From NCBI GenBank assembly GCA_016946835.1, contig JACVTC010000170.1:17501-81500 (forward strand): a stretch of 64,000 bases of DNA. The letters run 5' to 3'. The notes below the pieces were generated by a model. That model worked only from the letters and a program-made list of their open reading frames with translations. It did not search any database and was not told where the DNA came from. This DNA is from Neocallimastix lanati (nom. inval.). Its lineage: Eukaryota; Neocallimastigomycota; Neocallimastigomycetes; Neocallimastigales; Neocallimastigaceae. Positions 47,112 through 57,678 of the stretch are shown piece by piece. The stretch's first letter is position 1, and every line of letters begins with the position of its first letter. Made by a program: the position numbers and the translations under genes.

Positions 47112-50100
47112 TTAATAAAAAATTTATGTATTAAATAAATACAAAAATAAATAAAGTTTATTATAAAAACACATATACATTTCTCATATCTAATTTTTTT
47201 TTTTTAAAAGGTTAAGGTAATGCAAGTTTTATCTTAATAGGGTAGTACAAATTTAATTTGAATTATATGATCGGGTAGTAAAAGAATTTTTGTTATATGA
47301 ATTAATTTCAATAACTATAAGATTAGGATTATCCGGTAATATAATAGATCCAAAGGATTGAATTATATAACAGTAAAGGTAACACAAAACAGACAAGGTT
47401 ATAATTGGAATAGGAATCAATAGGCAGTAATTATTCGTTTGGGGGGAGATAAAATCCGAAATTAAAAGATATAGAAGTCTGGTATTAAAGAGATAGTAGA
47501 TAAGACGATTTATTCAAAGATTATTAGACTAAGATAGAGAGGACCGGAAGAGTAGGTATTTATTCTTTTATAGTAGAATAGTAAAAGTAGAAACCCAACG
47601 ATTGCCAAAAGATATTGAGAAGGTAGAATTCCTTAAAGTACAGTAGAATGTCTGCGGGATAGTGTAAAGGTATTGAGGGCTTGAATTAGCAGGTGCTTTT
47701 ATTGTAACGGTGGGGCGAGGTGTAGAGACACAGAAAGGAGAAAACTCAATAGGTTTACACTATCTGTATAAATAATTCGTTTTATTAAAAATATTTTTAT
47801 TAATTATAAAATTTAAAATAATTATTAATATTAATCAACAAAGGTAATATTTCGAATTACTTATACGTTAATTATTATTAATAAAAGCACGAAGAAAAAT
47901 ATTTTCATTCGTGAAGTTCGCACTATTTATACTTTTAACGGAAAAACAGTTTTAACATGTAAAAATAATTTTAAAGAAATATTTAGAAATATGTTTGTAA
48001 TAATTAATAATATAAAGTTTCTAGAATATAGATTTTAATTGATGAAAATGAATCTTATCGAAAAAGAATAAAATAATTTATATAATAAGAATTTTTAAAT
48101 TCATTTCGGTTAAATTACAAACTGAAAGAGTCTTTAACTTTCTATAATTTTATACAGAAAGAATATTCAAGAAGATATTATTAGTAATTAATAAAATAAT
48201 TAATAAAATAATTATTTATGCAAAATGGGTTGAGGTGTGAGTGGTCAAGGTAACTAACCATTGAACCAAGATTCTAATTTTACTAACTGAATGATACGGT
48301 ACCACTATAAGATAAGATTCAGGTAGGAAATTTAGGTTAGAAATATTGTATAAATATTATTGGTTATAATAATTAAAATAATTTATATATATAGGTATTC
48401 CAATAATTATTTTTAAAAGTATGGTTAATTCTTTTATCATAATTAAAATAGATAAATTATATTATTAATGATTCTATTATTATGATAATAAATTAATTCA
48501 TCATTATTATTAATAAGTTTTATTTTATATTTTAAATATTATTTTGAGAATTATATAGTTTTAAGAATTATATTATAAATATTGATAACTATATTTTATT
48601 TAGGAAATATATTTTAAATATTAATAGTTAAATATATTTAATAATGAAATTGTAGTTTTAAATAAAGTTATTAGGAATTTAATAGTTTAAGAGATATGTT
48701 TAATAAAAATATAATATTAAATAATTATTTTAACAATTATATAAAATTAAGAGAATGTAATAATAAATATTTATATATGTAAAGATAAAACAATAAAAAT
48801 AAATAAAGAATAAAATATTATTATAAAACATTATTATTATAAATTATTTTCTTATATTTATTGGAATATATTATTGTGTCATAATTCCCTAGAGAAACGA
48901 CCAACTAAATTAATAACTCGATATGGAATATTTTAAATGTTCTGTATCATGAATGATACAAGATGAAAAGAAAAATAATAATATTTTAAAATTATTATTA
49001 AATTATATTAATTATATAAAGTTTATAATATATATTATTATAAAATTAATTATATAAAAATAGTGAATTATATTAATTATAAATCATATAAATTATAGTA
49101 TAAAATTTAAATACTATAATATAGACTTTGATATTAATGTTTATATAAAATATAATAATTATGATTTAATATAGAGATAATAATTATGAAAAAAAATATA
49201 TAAAAATATTATTATTATAAAAAAAAAAAAAAACTTGTTAATAAATTATTGATATATGTTAATTAGTAATAGTTGATTTAATATAAGAAAAATGTTTTAA
49301 TTAGTTAGGATAGTAGTTTAGCTATTAGTTTTAATAAAATTAGTTGTTTAAATAATTAATTGTTAAATATTATAATTAAATTATAATTATTAATAGTTAA
49401 TTAGTATGATAAAAAAATAAAATAAAATAAAATAATTAAATATTACAATACAAATATCAAAAAAATAAAAATTTTTTAAATAACTAAATAAAATAAATAA
49501 TATTATTATTAGAATATATAATTTAATACAATTCCTCTGTGTAGCGCCCAAAACTATTATAAACACGAATATTTTAAAATATATCGTATCATGAAGATGT
49601 AATAATTTCACTATAATATTTATTATAACAAAATTATTAACTACAACCTGATATTAACATCAAGTTGAGAAAATAAGAAAACAATTAGAAAAAATAAAGA
49701 AAATTTAAACTTATCTGACAAAGAAGAGTTTATTATAAACAAATATAATAAACAACACAAAATATAAAGAACACTTATTGAAAATGTTGTAGATTTTATT
49801 TATTATTATTATATATTTATTTAATATTTGTTATATAATAATAACTCTTGATTTCTCAAAAATTTAGAGAAATCAATAGCTATTTATTCGAAAAATTAAA
49901 TAATAAAATTTTATAAAAAATAATAATTTAAAAGGTTTTCTAACCTTAACAATTATCTTATCTAGAAAAAGATTAGAAGAAAAAACTAGATAAGTTCTTT
50001 AAGGAAAAACCAATTTATTATTATAATAAATTAGAAAAAACCTTAAAGTCCGATAAAATTAATTTATATTTTAATAAGAAAATAAAATACTTTAAAGTCC

Positions 50101-50391
50101 GAATAAGTTAATTCAAATTTTAATTAAAAATAATAATTAAATAATTAATTTATTACTATAGAAATTAATAAAATTTATAATTAATTAAATAAATTAAATA
50201 AAATATATGTATACTAAATAAATTTAAAGAAAAAATTTTTTTAATTAAATTAAAACTATAATTAAATATATAAATACATATTAACTTGATAAATAATTAC
50301 TAATTTAATAAATGAATGTATAAATTATATAATAGATAAATAATTAAATAAAGAAATTATAATTATTTAACAAATAATTATAGTTTCTTAC
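47112..50391. other. Non-coding interior of composite unit, possible old Ty3 leader/LTR DNA
   Basis: No gene seen. 47200-47780 and 48200-48340 are less AT-rich and have the look of retroelement leader DNA, for example TTTGGGGGGAGAT near 47449 and GGTAGTA phrases. From 48400 on it is AT-rich with scattered complex bits near 48880-48960 and 49540-49600. No coding homology was recognised. Confidence 0.4.
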
Positions 50392-51087
50392 AGAAGATTT
50401 CGTTACACTCCTACGGCTTCCGGAATATTAGAAACAATTCATTCAGATCTAATAGGTCCTATGGGCATTACATCTGGAACAGGCAAGAAATTCATTTTAA
50501 CATTTATTGATGAATTTTCCAGAAAATCATGGATATTTTTACTTAAGAGGAAAAGAGATGTTCCTAATACTACTATTCAATTCTTTGAAACAATTTCAAA
50601 TCGCTTCAACTGTGATATTAAATTCTTTAAAACCGATAATGGATTGGAATTTAAAAATAAGATAATTGAAAAATACTGCTTAAATAACGGTATTACTAAA
50701 CTCTATTCGCCACTTTATAATCCCGAGAATAATGGCAAAGCAGAAAGATTCAATCAAACATTGATCAATTGCGCAAGAACACTTTTATCTTGGAGTAAGC
50801 TAGATCACAAATTTTGGGATTATGCAATTAACTATGCGAATTACTTATATAATATTAACCCACATAGAAGTATAGGAAATGCCATACCTAATGAAGTCTT
50901 CTTCAATAAAAAGGTTGATTTAAAATATATTAAAACATTTGGGTGTATTGCCTATTATAAAAACTTTTCACAAAATAAAGGCAAATTTGAATCTAACAGT
51001 AAAAAAAGTATTTTTCAAGGCCTTAATTTTAGAACACACTGCTATATTGTTATGGATTACGAAGACCTCAAGTTACATTTAGTCTGA
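50392..51087 (+). pseudogene. Copia C integrase core, 5'-truncated
   Basis: Open from RFRYTPTASGILE (50395) through D (HSDLIGPM), D (KTDNGLEF) and E (NGKAERFNQTLIN) to the FGCIAYYKN module, ending at TGA 51085-51087, where the LV-stop-EVVFDE motif should continue. The zinc-binding N-terminus and GAG-pre-integrase are missing. All three catalytic acids are kept. Confidence 0.8.
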
Positions 51088-51536
51088 GAAGTAGTATTTG
51101 ATGAAGATCAACCCACGAACTTTACTCTACTAGATGAAAACTATAAGGAACAAAAGGCTTCACAAGCAATCCATTACTTTTCAAATGACACTGATATTTT
51201 TATTGAAAATGAACCTCATACAAGTAATGAACAAACAACTTTAAACGACGAATACACTATAGATGATGTTTTAGAAAATCTAAATTCATTTAAAATTTCA
51301 TCTGATAACAATTTCCATTTGAACCCTAATACTATCAATAATATGATTGGCAAAAGAAGATATAGCTTTGATGATAATATTCTCAATAAAAGGAAAAATG
51401 TTGGACAATATCCCTTAAACCTTCCACTAAAAGGAATAGCGATTTTGATATAAATATCAACTCTAAAAAGTAAAATGTTGGACAATATCAAATTAATCCT
51501 TCTACTAAAAGAAGCTTAGATGATGAGAATATTGAT
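51088..51536 (+). pseudogene. Copia C integrase-RT linker, decayed
   Basis: After the stop, the same frame continues EVVFDEDQPTNFTLL to about 51452 with an acidic Asn/Ser-rich linker. It includes a duplication of about 80 bp around ATGTTGGACAATATC (51399 and 51476), then loses frame. Confidence 0.6.
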
Positions 51537-52794
51537 ATGCTTAAAAATAAAAAGATTAAAGAAAATGAAGTACATAATAATCTACCTGTAAAAAGACCTG
51601 GAAATAACATTGATAATGAAAATAATAAACGAATAGAAATTTCAAACAATGCCAGTGAAATAGCTAATATAACTCTTAATGTTCCATCATCATTCCATGA
51701 AGAAATCACGGGTAAAAATAAAGAAGAATGGTTAAACGCTATTAATGACGAATTAAATAATTTATATAGTAACAAAATTATGACTTACGTTTCTAAATTA
51801 CCAGAAGATAAAAAACCCATAAAAACAAAATGGATTTTCAGCATAAAAAAGGATAGTAATAACATTATCACTAGATTTAAAGCACGTTTAGTCGCTAAAG
51901 GCTTCCGCCAAATCCGAGGAATCGATTATGAATTAACATTCTCCCCAACTTTAAGTATTGACAGTATGAAATTTATTATTTCATTAGCAGCAAAATTTCA
52001 TTGGAATATTTTCCAACTCGATATTAAAGCTGCTTACTTAAACGCAAAACTAGATAAGGATATTTTTGTTAATATTCCTCAAGGAGACAAAAATTATGGT
52101 AAGGGCTATTGGAAATTAAATAAGGCGCTTTACGGATTAAAACAATCGGGAAGAGTATGGAATGGAACTATTACTATTTTTCTTGAAAACATTGGATTCC
52201 AACAACTTGTCTCTGAACCATGTATATTGAGAACCCAAATATTTCAGACTGGAATAAGATAATTAATATTCTTAAATATTTAAATTCAACTTTAAATTAT
52301 AAAATTAAATACACAGGAACAGGGGAATTTATTGCTTTTACGGATGCTGACTTAAGGGGAGATATAACTGATAAAAAGTCAACCTCCGGAAATATAATTT
52401 TATGGGAAAAAGCCCAATTTGTTGGTCATCAAAAAAGCAATCTACAGTAGCTACCTCTACAATGGAAGTGGAATATATCGGAACTTCTTAATGCGCAAAA
52501 AAGGTACTTTGGATAAGAAATATGTTAACTGAATTATTCAACTTCGACAAACCAATTAAAATTTACACTGACAACATTTCTAGTAAAACAATAATTGAAA
52601 ATGGACAATTAAACTCAAAATTAAGACATATTAATTTAAAATTCTATTTTAACAAAGATCATATTAAAATGAAAAGAATTATATTAGAATATATTGATAC
52701 GGAAAGAATGTTAGCCGACGTTTTGACTAAAACTGTTAATGGACCTAAAATGAAGAAATTCTCAAACATAATTTTTGACATAACAGAAAATTAA
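51537..52794 (+). pseudogene. Copia C RT and RNase H, active-site segment deleted
   Basis: 51537-52222 reads the RT N-terminal half: WIFSIKKD, ARLVAKGFRQ, QLDIKAAYLNA, ALYGLKQSGR, LVSEPCI. The text then jumps to ENPNISDWNKIINILKYL, skipping about 150-170 residues that include the YVDD catalytic box. RNase H pieces follow in shifting frames: FTDADLRGD, STSGNI, STMEVEYIGTS-stop, YTDNISSKT and RMLADVLTKTV, ending at 52794. The first-half ORF starts at a TTG or downstream Met only by chance. It is non-functional and could move only in trans. Confidence 0.85.
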
Positions 52795-52808
52795 GTTTGA
52801 CAGGGGAA

Positions 52809-53064
52809 TGTTAGAATATAAAGAATTAATGTTGAAATATATTAAATTAAATTTGTTATATTAATATTCGTTATATAATTTATCTCATTATATTTGAAAT
52901 ACATCTTTAATTAATTGTAATAAAAGTTCATTATATTTGGCACTAGCCGCAACTAGTATAAATAAAATGTAATTTTCTAAATTTGTTAACATCGTAATTA
53001 CCTATTAAATATTTTTAACAAATAAAGGTTATATTAAAAACCAAATATTATTTTATTCTTAACG
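52809..53064 (+). repeat. 3' LTR of copia C
   Basis: Preceded by the polypurine tract GACAGGGGAA. 256 bp, TGTTAGAATATAAAG to TTCTTAACG, then ATAAT (53065-53069) as target-site copy. Confidence 0.85.
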
Positions 53065-53285
53065 ATAATAATAATAATTAATTTTATTATTATAAATATA
53101 TATTACTAATGCTATTATATTATTATTTTTTTGTTCTAGGATTAATTATTAATAAATAATATTATATTTTTATTTTATTTTATTTTATATATTATTATTC
53201 AATAATAAATAATAATAATAATAATAATTAAAAATTCTATAAAATTCAATATAGTTTTCATATATTATTTTATATGTTAATATAT

Positions 53286-54082
53286 ATGAAAAAAAATGAT
53301 CATTCAAAGACATTTTTTTTATTCTATTTTGGAAATTATATTATAAAAATAAATTAGTAATAAATGTATATGAAAAAAATGATCATTTAAAGACATTTTT
53401 TTTTTATTTTATTTTGGAAATTCCTTACTATTCTTTATATTATAAAAATAAATTAGCAATAAATGTATATGAAAAAAATTATCATTTAAAGACATTTTTT
53501 TTATTCTATTTTGGAAATTATATTATAAAAATAAATTAGCAATAAATGTATATGAAAAAAATGTTCATTTAAAGACATTTTTTTTATTCTATTTTGGAAA
53601 TTATATTATAAAAATAAATTAGCAATAAATGTATATGAAAAAAATGTTCATTTAAAGACATTTTTTTATTTTATTTTGGAAATTCCTTACTATTCTTTAT
53701 ATTATAAAAATAAATTAGCAATAAATGTATATGAAAAAAATGTTCATTTAAAGACATTTTTTTATTTTATTTTGGAAATTCCTTACTATTCTTTATATTA
53801 TAAAAATAAATTAGCAATAAATGTATATGAAAAAAATGATCATTTAAAGACATTTTTTTTATTCTATTTTGGAAATTATATTATAAAAATAAATTAGCAA
53901 TAAATGTATATGAAAAAAATGTTCATTTAAAGACATTTTTTTTTATTCTATTTTGGAAATTATATTATAAAAATAAATTAGCAATAAATGTATATGAAAA
54001 AAATGATCATTTAAAGACATTTTTTTTATTCTATTTTGGAAATTCCTTACTATTCTTTATATTATAAAAATAAATTAACAAT
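53286..54082 (+). repeat. Nine-copy minisatellite (82-97 bp units)
   Basis: Units run TATATGAAAAAAATG, (A/T)TCATTTAAAGACATTTT, TATTTTGGAAATT, ATATTATAAAAATAAATTAG, CAATAAATG. Units 2, 5, 6 and 9 carry a 14-bp insert (CCTTACTATTCTTT) and the others do not. It ends about 190 bp before the secreted peptide gene. Its open frames give a repetitive peptide that I regard as an artefact. Confidence 0.9.
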
Positions 54083-54271
54083 AAAAAAAACTATTTTCTA
54101 TATCTTTTAAAAAAAGTATAAAAGGAAAGAAATTTAATCAAAAAAAATTTAAAAAACAAAAATATTTGTTCTTTAATTAGAATAAAAAATAAATTTAGAA
54201 AAAAAAATAAATTTAAAAATAAATAAATAAATTAGAAAAATAAAAATAAATTTAAAAAAATTAATTGAAAA

Positions 54272-54508
54272 ATGCGTTTCAACACTGAATTACTTTTATC
54301 TTTATTAGCTACTGTACTTCTCTTCGGAACTTCTGTAGCCGTACCAAATGGTTACCACTGTGGCTATAATAATTATGGTACATGCCAAAACTATCGTGGT
54401 GGTTGTAATCCAGGTTTCGTTAGATTATATGGAAGTAAAGGAAAGTCTTGCGATGATGGATATTGTTGTATGAGTAAAGATGATCCTCGTGGTGTTGGAA
54501 GAAAATAA
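54272..54508 (+). CDS. Small secreted six-cysteine (defensin-like) peptide
   Basis: 78 aa. Residues 1-23 are a clear signal peptide (basic start, LLLSLLATVLLFG core, SVA cleavage). The mature ~55 residues start VPNGYHC and hold six cysteines spaced C-X7-C-X6-C-X14-C-X4-C-C. The closing GYCC and the overall order resemble beta-/big-defensin-type frameworks (three disulphides), although the spacing is slightly longer. It is Gly- and Tyr-rich, with a basic C-terminus (RGVGRK). A long A-rich leader precedes the ATG. Likely secreted; it could be antimicrobial in a bacteria-rich habitat, a signalling or adhesion peptide, or another cysteine-knot type. It is not a toxin family I recognise. Single exon, GC well above the flanks. 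Confidence 0.75.
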   Translation: MRFNTELLLSLLATVLLFGTSVAVPNGYHCGYNNYGTCQNYRGGCNPGFVRLYGSKGKSCDDGYCCMSKDDPRGVGRK

Positions 54509-55067
54509 TCCTAGAGCTAATGGATAAATTTATTTATATAAAAATATATAAACAAATTTAAAGCAAATATGTTAATAAAAATAAATAAATAAATAAAATA
54601 AATGTAAAATGTATAAAAGAAATAAATGTAAAATGTATAAAAGAAATAAATGTAAAATGTATGCAAGTTCAATAAAATAAAAAATTCTTTAAAATGAATA
54701 TAAAATGCATATATATTTTTTTATTTTGTCTTCTTGTTCATTTTTTTAAAAAGATTGGAATTTAATAATTTTGATTTTTTTTTTTTTTTTTTTTTTTTAC
54801 AATTTAAGAATTTTCTTCATTTTCTTAATTACTTTTATTCTTTAGTATTATTGTTAAATTATATTGGACGATAACAGTAAAGCAATGAGCTCCTCCTGCT
54901 ATTTATTTTACAGAGTTAAGGATTTCCAATGTTTGGATGGAACAATAGTAACAAATAGATATACTAGACTTTATAATATAATTGTTATAAATAATATGAT
55001 ATGTATAAAATATAAAATATTAATATATTTATTTGTATATTGTATTATGTAGTATTTAATAAAATAT
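54509..55067. other. AT-rich spacer with 20-bp direct repeats
   Basis: Three tandem copies of AAATAAATGTAAAATGTAT(A) at 54597-54662 follow the peptide gene, in its presumed 3' untranslated region. 54864-54960 is less AT-rich and contains TTTTACAG, but no gene could be supported (a 62-aa ORF there is not convincing). Confidence 0.5.
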
Positions 55068-55124
55068 TTTATGCATAAAATATTATACCATTATTTTATT
55101 TTATTTTGAAACAAGTTTGCTGCC

Positions 55125-55175
<51 letters not shown>

Positions 55176-55185
55176 ATGCATAAAA
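55068..55185 (+). mobile_element. Short poly(A)-tailed retroposed sequence with 13-bp TSD
   Basis: TTTATGCATAAAA occurs at 55068-55080 and 55173-55185. Between them lie 47 bp of body and a run of 45 A (55128-55172). The body matches two blocks at 56167-56194 and 56273-56291, which are 78 bp apart there. Direct repeats plus a 3' poly(A) are the mark of LINE-type (target-primed) retroposition of a short, 5'-truncated transcript. Confidence 0.75.
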
Positions 55186-55845
55186 AATAAATAACAATTT
55201 TAAATATTCTTTTAAAATGTATTCTTTTTTTTTTTTTTTTTTTTTAATTAAAAAATATATTAATTTTGGATAAAATGAAAAAAAAATTTTTATTTTTTTT
55301 CTATTGGTAATTTAAATTTAAATTTATAAACTTTCAAATTAAAAAATTTATTTTTAATAAATTTTTTTATTATACAAATTTAAGTTAAAAAATGACCTTT
55401 TTTTTCTTTTCTTTTCTTTTCATTTTATTTGGAAGAATTTAATTATGAAATATTTAAAATAAGTTATATTTTTTAATTAAAGTGAGGAAGTCAATTCTGT
55501 GGTGAAAAAATAATTATTATATATTAACTATCAATAGTAAATCATAAACACTTAAATTAAGTGTTTATGATTTATATTTACATTAAAGTATTTTTTGATA
55601 AAAATATTTTAACATGAATATAGAACTCATTAAAAAATTTCTTTGTTTTTACTTTCTTTTTCTTTTTTTTTTTTCTGTTAATTTATTATTATTATTCAGT
55701 ATTTTCATTTTTGTTATTTAATTTGTTATTTATTTTTAATTTTTATTTATTATTTTATTATTATTTAATTATTTATTTATTTATTTATTTTTATTATTCA
55801 TTTAGTTACGGCAATTTTTTATTATTATTACTATCTATTTTAGTG
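55186..55845. other. AT-rich spacer with a 35-bp palindrome
   Basis: No gene seen. A perfect palindrome with 17-bp arms and one central base lies at 55539-55573 (AAATCATAAACACTTAA / TTAAGTGTTTATGATTT). Confidence 0.65.
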
Positions 55846-56032
55846 CCAGATGAAATCAGGTGCTTATTCTGATGCTCCATTCTTGGTGGTTACTGCGGCA
55901 CTTCTTCAATCGATTATACCTATTGCTATTGGCCAGCAATGGTCTTTGTTCAATAGGTTCAAATCGAATCATACTACTACTACCAAGAGCGTCAATGCTG
56001 AAGAAACAGTAAGACAATCCCAGCAGGGCTAG
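55846..56032 (+). CDS. Exon-like ORF, hypothetical small membrane-associated protein
   Basis: From ATG 55850 it encodes 60 aa: MKSGAYSDAPF, a hydrophobic helix (LVVTAALLQSIIPIAI), then GQQWSLFNRF and a polar tail. Composition is about 42% GC, unlike the surroundings. The ORF is directly preceded by CTATTTTAG, a good 3' splice site, so this may be the last exon of a longer gene whose upstream exons I could not find; the frame is open into the splice site. The opposite strand is also open (61 aa), so strand choice rests on the splice site and the plausible tail. I do not recognise the family. Confidence 0.45.
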
Positions 56033-56035
56033 CGC

Positions 56036-56304
56036 AACCAATGAAGATCATAATTTTGTATCTTAAAATTATGATTAACATTGCGAAGTCAAAATTAATT
56101 ATTATACTACAGTATAATAATGCCCTTGTGAAGTCTTACAAATATTAATTAAATGAAACTAGAATATATTATACCATTATTTTATTTTATTTTGTGTTTT
56201 AATTTTTGTTTATTTTTTTATTTTTTTTTCTTTTATTACATGTATTTTATCATATATTTAATTAATAAAGATAAACAAGTTTGCTGCCGTTAAAAAAAAA
56301 AAAA
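56036..56304 (+). other. Likely 3' UTR with two perfect hairpins and A-tail
   Basis: Follows the exon-like ORF. Hairpin 1: ATCATAATTTT / AAAATTATGAT near 56047-56075. Hairpin 2: ATTATTATACT / AGTATAATAAT near 56098-56121. It ends AACAAGTTTGCTGCCGTT plus about 13 A, the same 3' end as the retrocopy at 55081-55172, which suggests that a transcript is polyadenylated here. Confidence 0.5.
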
Positions 56305-57288
56305 TTATTATTACTATTATTCTGTATATTAAATATTTTATTTTTCATTTATTATTTATTAAATATTTTAACAAATTTTCTTAATCTGGTGAAGTAATTA
56401 AAAATTTTTTTATTTAATAATTTATTACTCATTATTGTATAAAATTTTTTTTACTATTAAATATTAAATAATAAATAATGAATATTAATTATTAAATATT
56501 TTATAATAAAATTTTAAATTTCTTTTTTCTAGTCAATATTTATTTGCATAAATTTAAATATTTAATAAATTTAAATTTCTAGCTATTATACTGCATATTA
56601 ACAAAAAAAAATTTTTTTCTTTTTTTAATACATATAACTTAATTTATTATACTTTTAAAGATTTCACTTAATTATTCCAAATTTTCAACGATTTCTTAAC
56701 TACTAAAGTTTTTTTTTTTTTTTGATTTAAATAAATGATATAACTACTACCAATAAAAACAAACTAAAATTATTGGTTACTATTATATTATATTATATTA
56801 TATTATATTATATTATATTATATTATATTATATTATATTATATTAATTCTTTTTTGGATGAAGTTTATGTAAATTTTTTTTTTTTTTAGACAGGGAAAGT
56901 TTATGTAAAAACTTAAAAAATAATTTATAAATAAAATAAATAACTTAAATAATTATTTATTTATTTTAATTATTTATTTATTTAAATTTAAAAAGGTTTC
57001 ACAATAAAATGAATAAAATAAAATAAAATATGAATAATTTGATAAATATATTGACTACTAAACATTGACAGAGGCATATGTTAATTATCATTAATTACTT
57101 TTAAATATTAATTATAAAAAAAAATAATAATTAATTTTTATTAATTTTTATTAAATAATTGGATTAAAGAATAAGCAAGAATCATAATAATTATTATTAT
57201 AATAATTTATAAATATAATAATATAAAACTTATTATTATCATAATATACATTTATAAATATTTAATATCAAATATATAATTATATTTC

Positions 57289-57326
<38 letters not shown>

Positions 57327-57644
57327 TATAATTGAAGTTTGAAATGATATTCTTAAAAATATTAGATTTGTGGATATAAAATGAAATTAATTATAAATAA
57401 CATATTATAAACTTGAGGCCAAAGTAAAATAAGCGGAATTAAATGTTCTTTTTAAATGGATAATATATGTATGAGTATTCTTATAATTTGTACATTGATA
57501 AAGTTTCTCAAATATTTATTTTAAAAAATATATATATAACTTTAATTTTTTGAATTAAAATAATATTAATTTAATTCAAAAATACAAAGATAAAAAACAA
57601 AATAAGATATAAATATGAAAAAAAAAAAAAAAAAAAAAAAAAAT

Positions 57645-57678
<34 letters not shown>

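Larger units (their letters stand above)
44776..53064 (+). mobile_element. Composite Ty1/copia unit C (LTR to LTR, 8.3 kb)
   Basis: Bounded by two LTRs, 44776-45024 and 52809-53064 (about 94% alike by eye), with ATAAT on each outer side. The interior is too long for one copia element. After a gag remnant come a GC-rich island, the RT/RNase H and LTR of a second copia element (B), about 3.3 kb of non-coding DNA, and then the IN-RT-RNase H of C. The pieces were probably assembled by nested insertion and deletion. Nothing in it is autonomous. Confidence 0.7.

Noticed and set aside
48230-48340. tRNA-like stretch (GAGTGGTCAAGG)
   Set aside because: No T-loop or acceptor pairing could be found.
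53676-53897. 73-aa ORF with internal repeats (EIPYYSLYYKNKLAINVYEKN)
   Set aside because: It lies wholly inside the minisatellite and its repeats are the DNA repeat units. No signal or conserved feature.
54864-55052. 62-aa ORF after the secreted peptide
   Set aside because: Reads into AT-rich DNA with no motif; the initial part may be part of an unseen exon but cannot be supported.
55856-56041. Minus-strand 61-aa ORF over the exon-like gene
   Set aside because: Plus strand is favoured by the adjacent 3' splice site and by the downstream poly(A) end, though this is not decisive.
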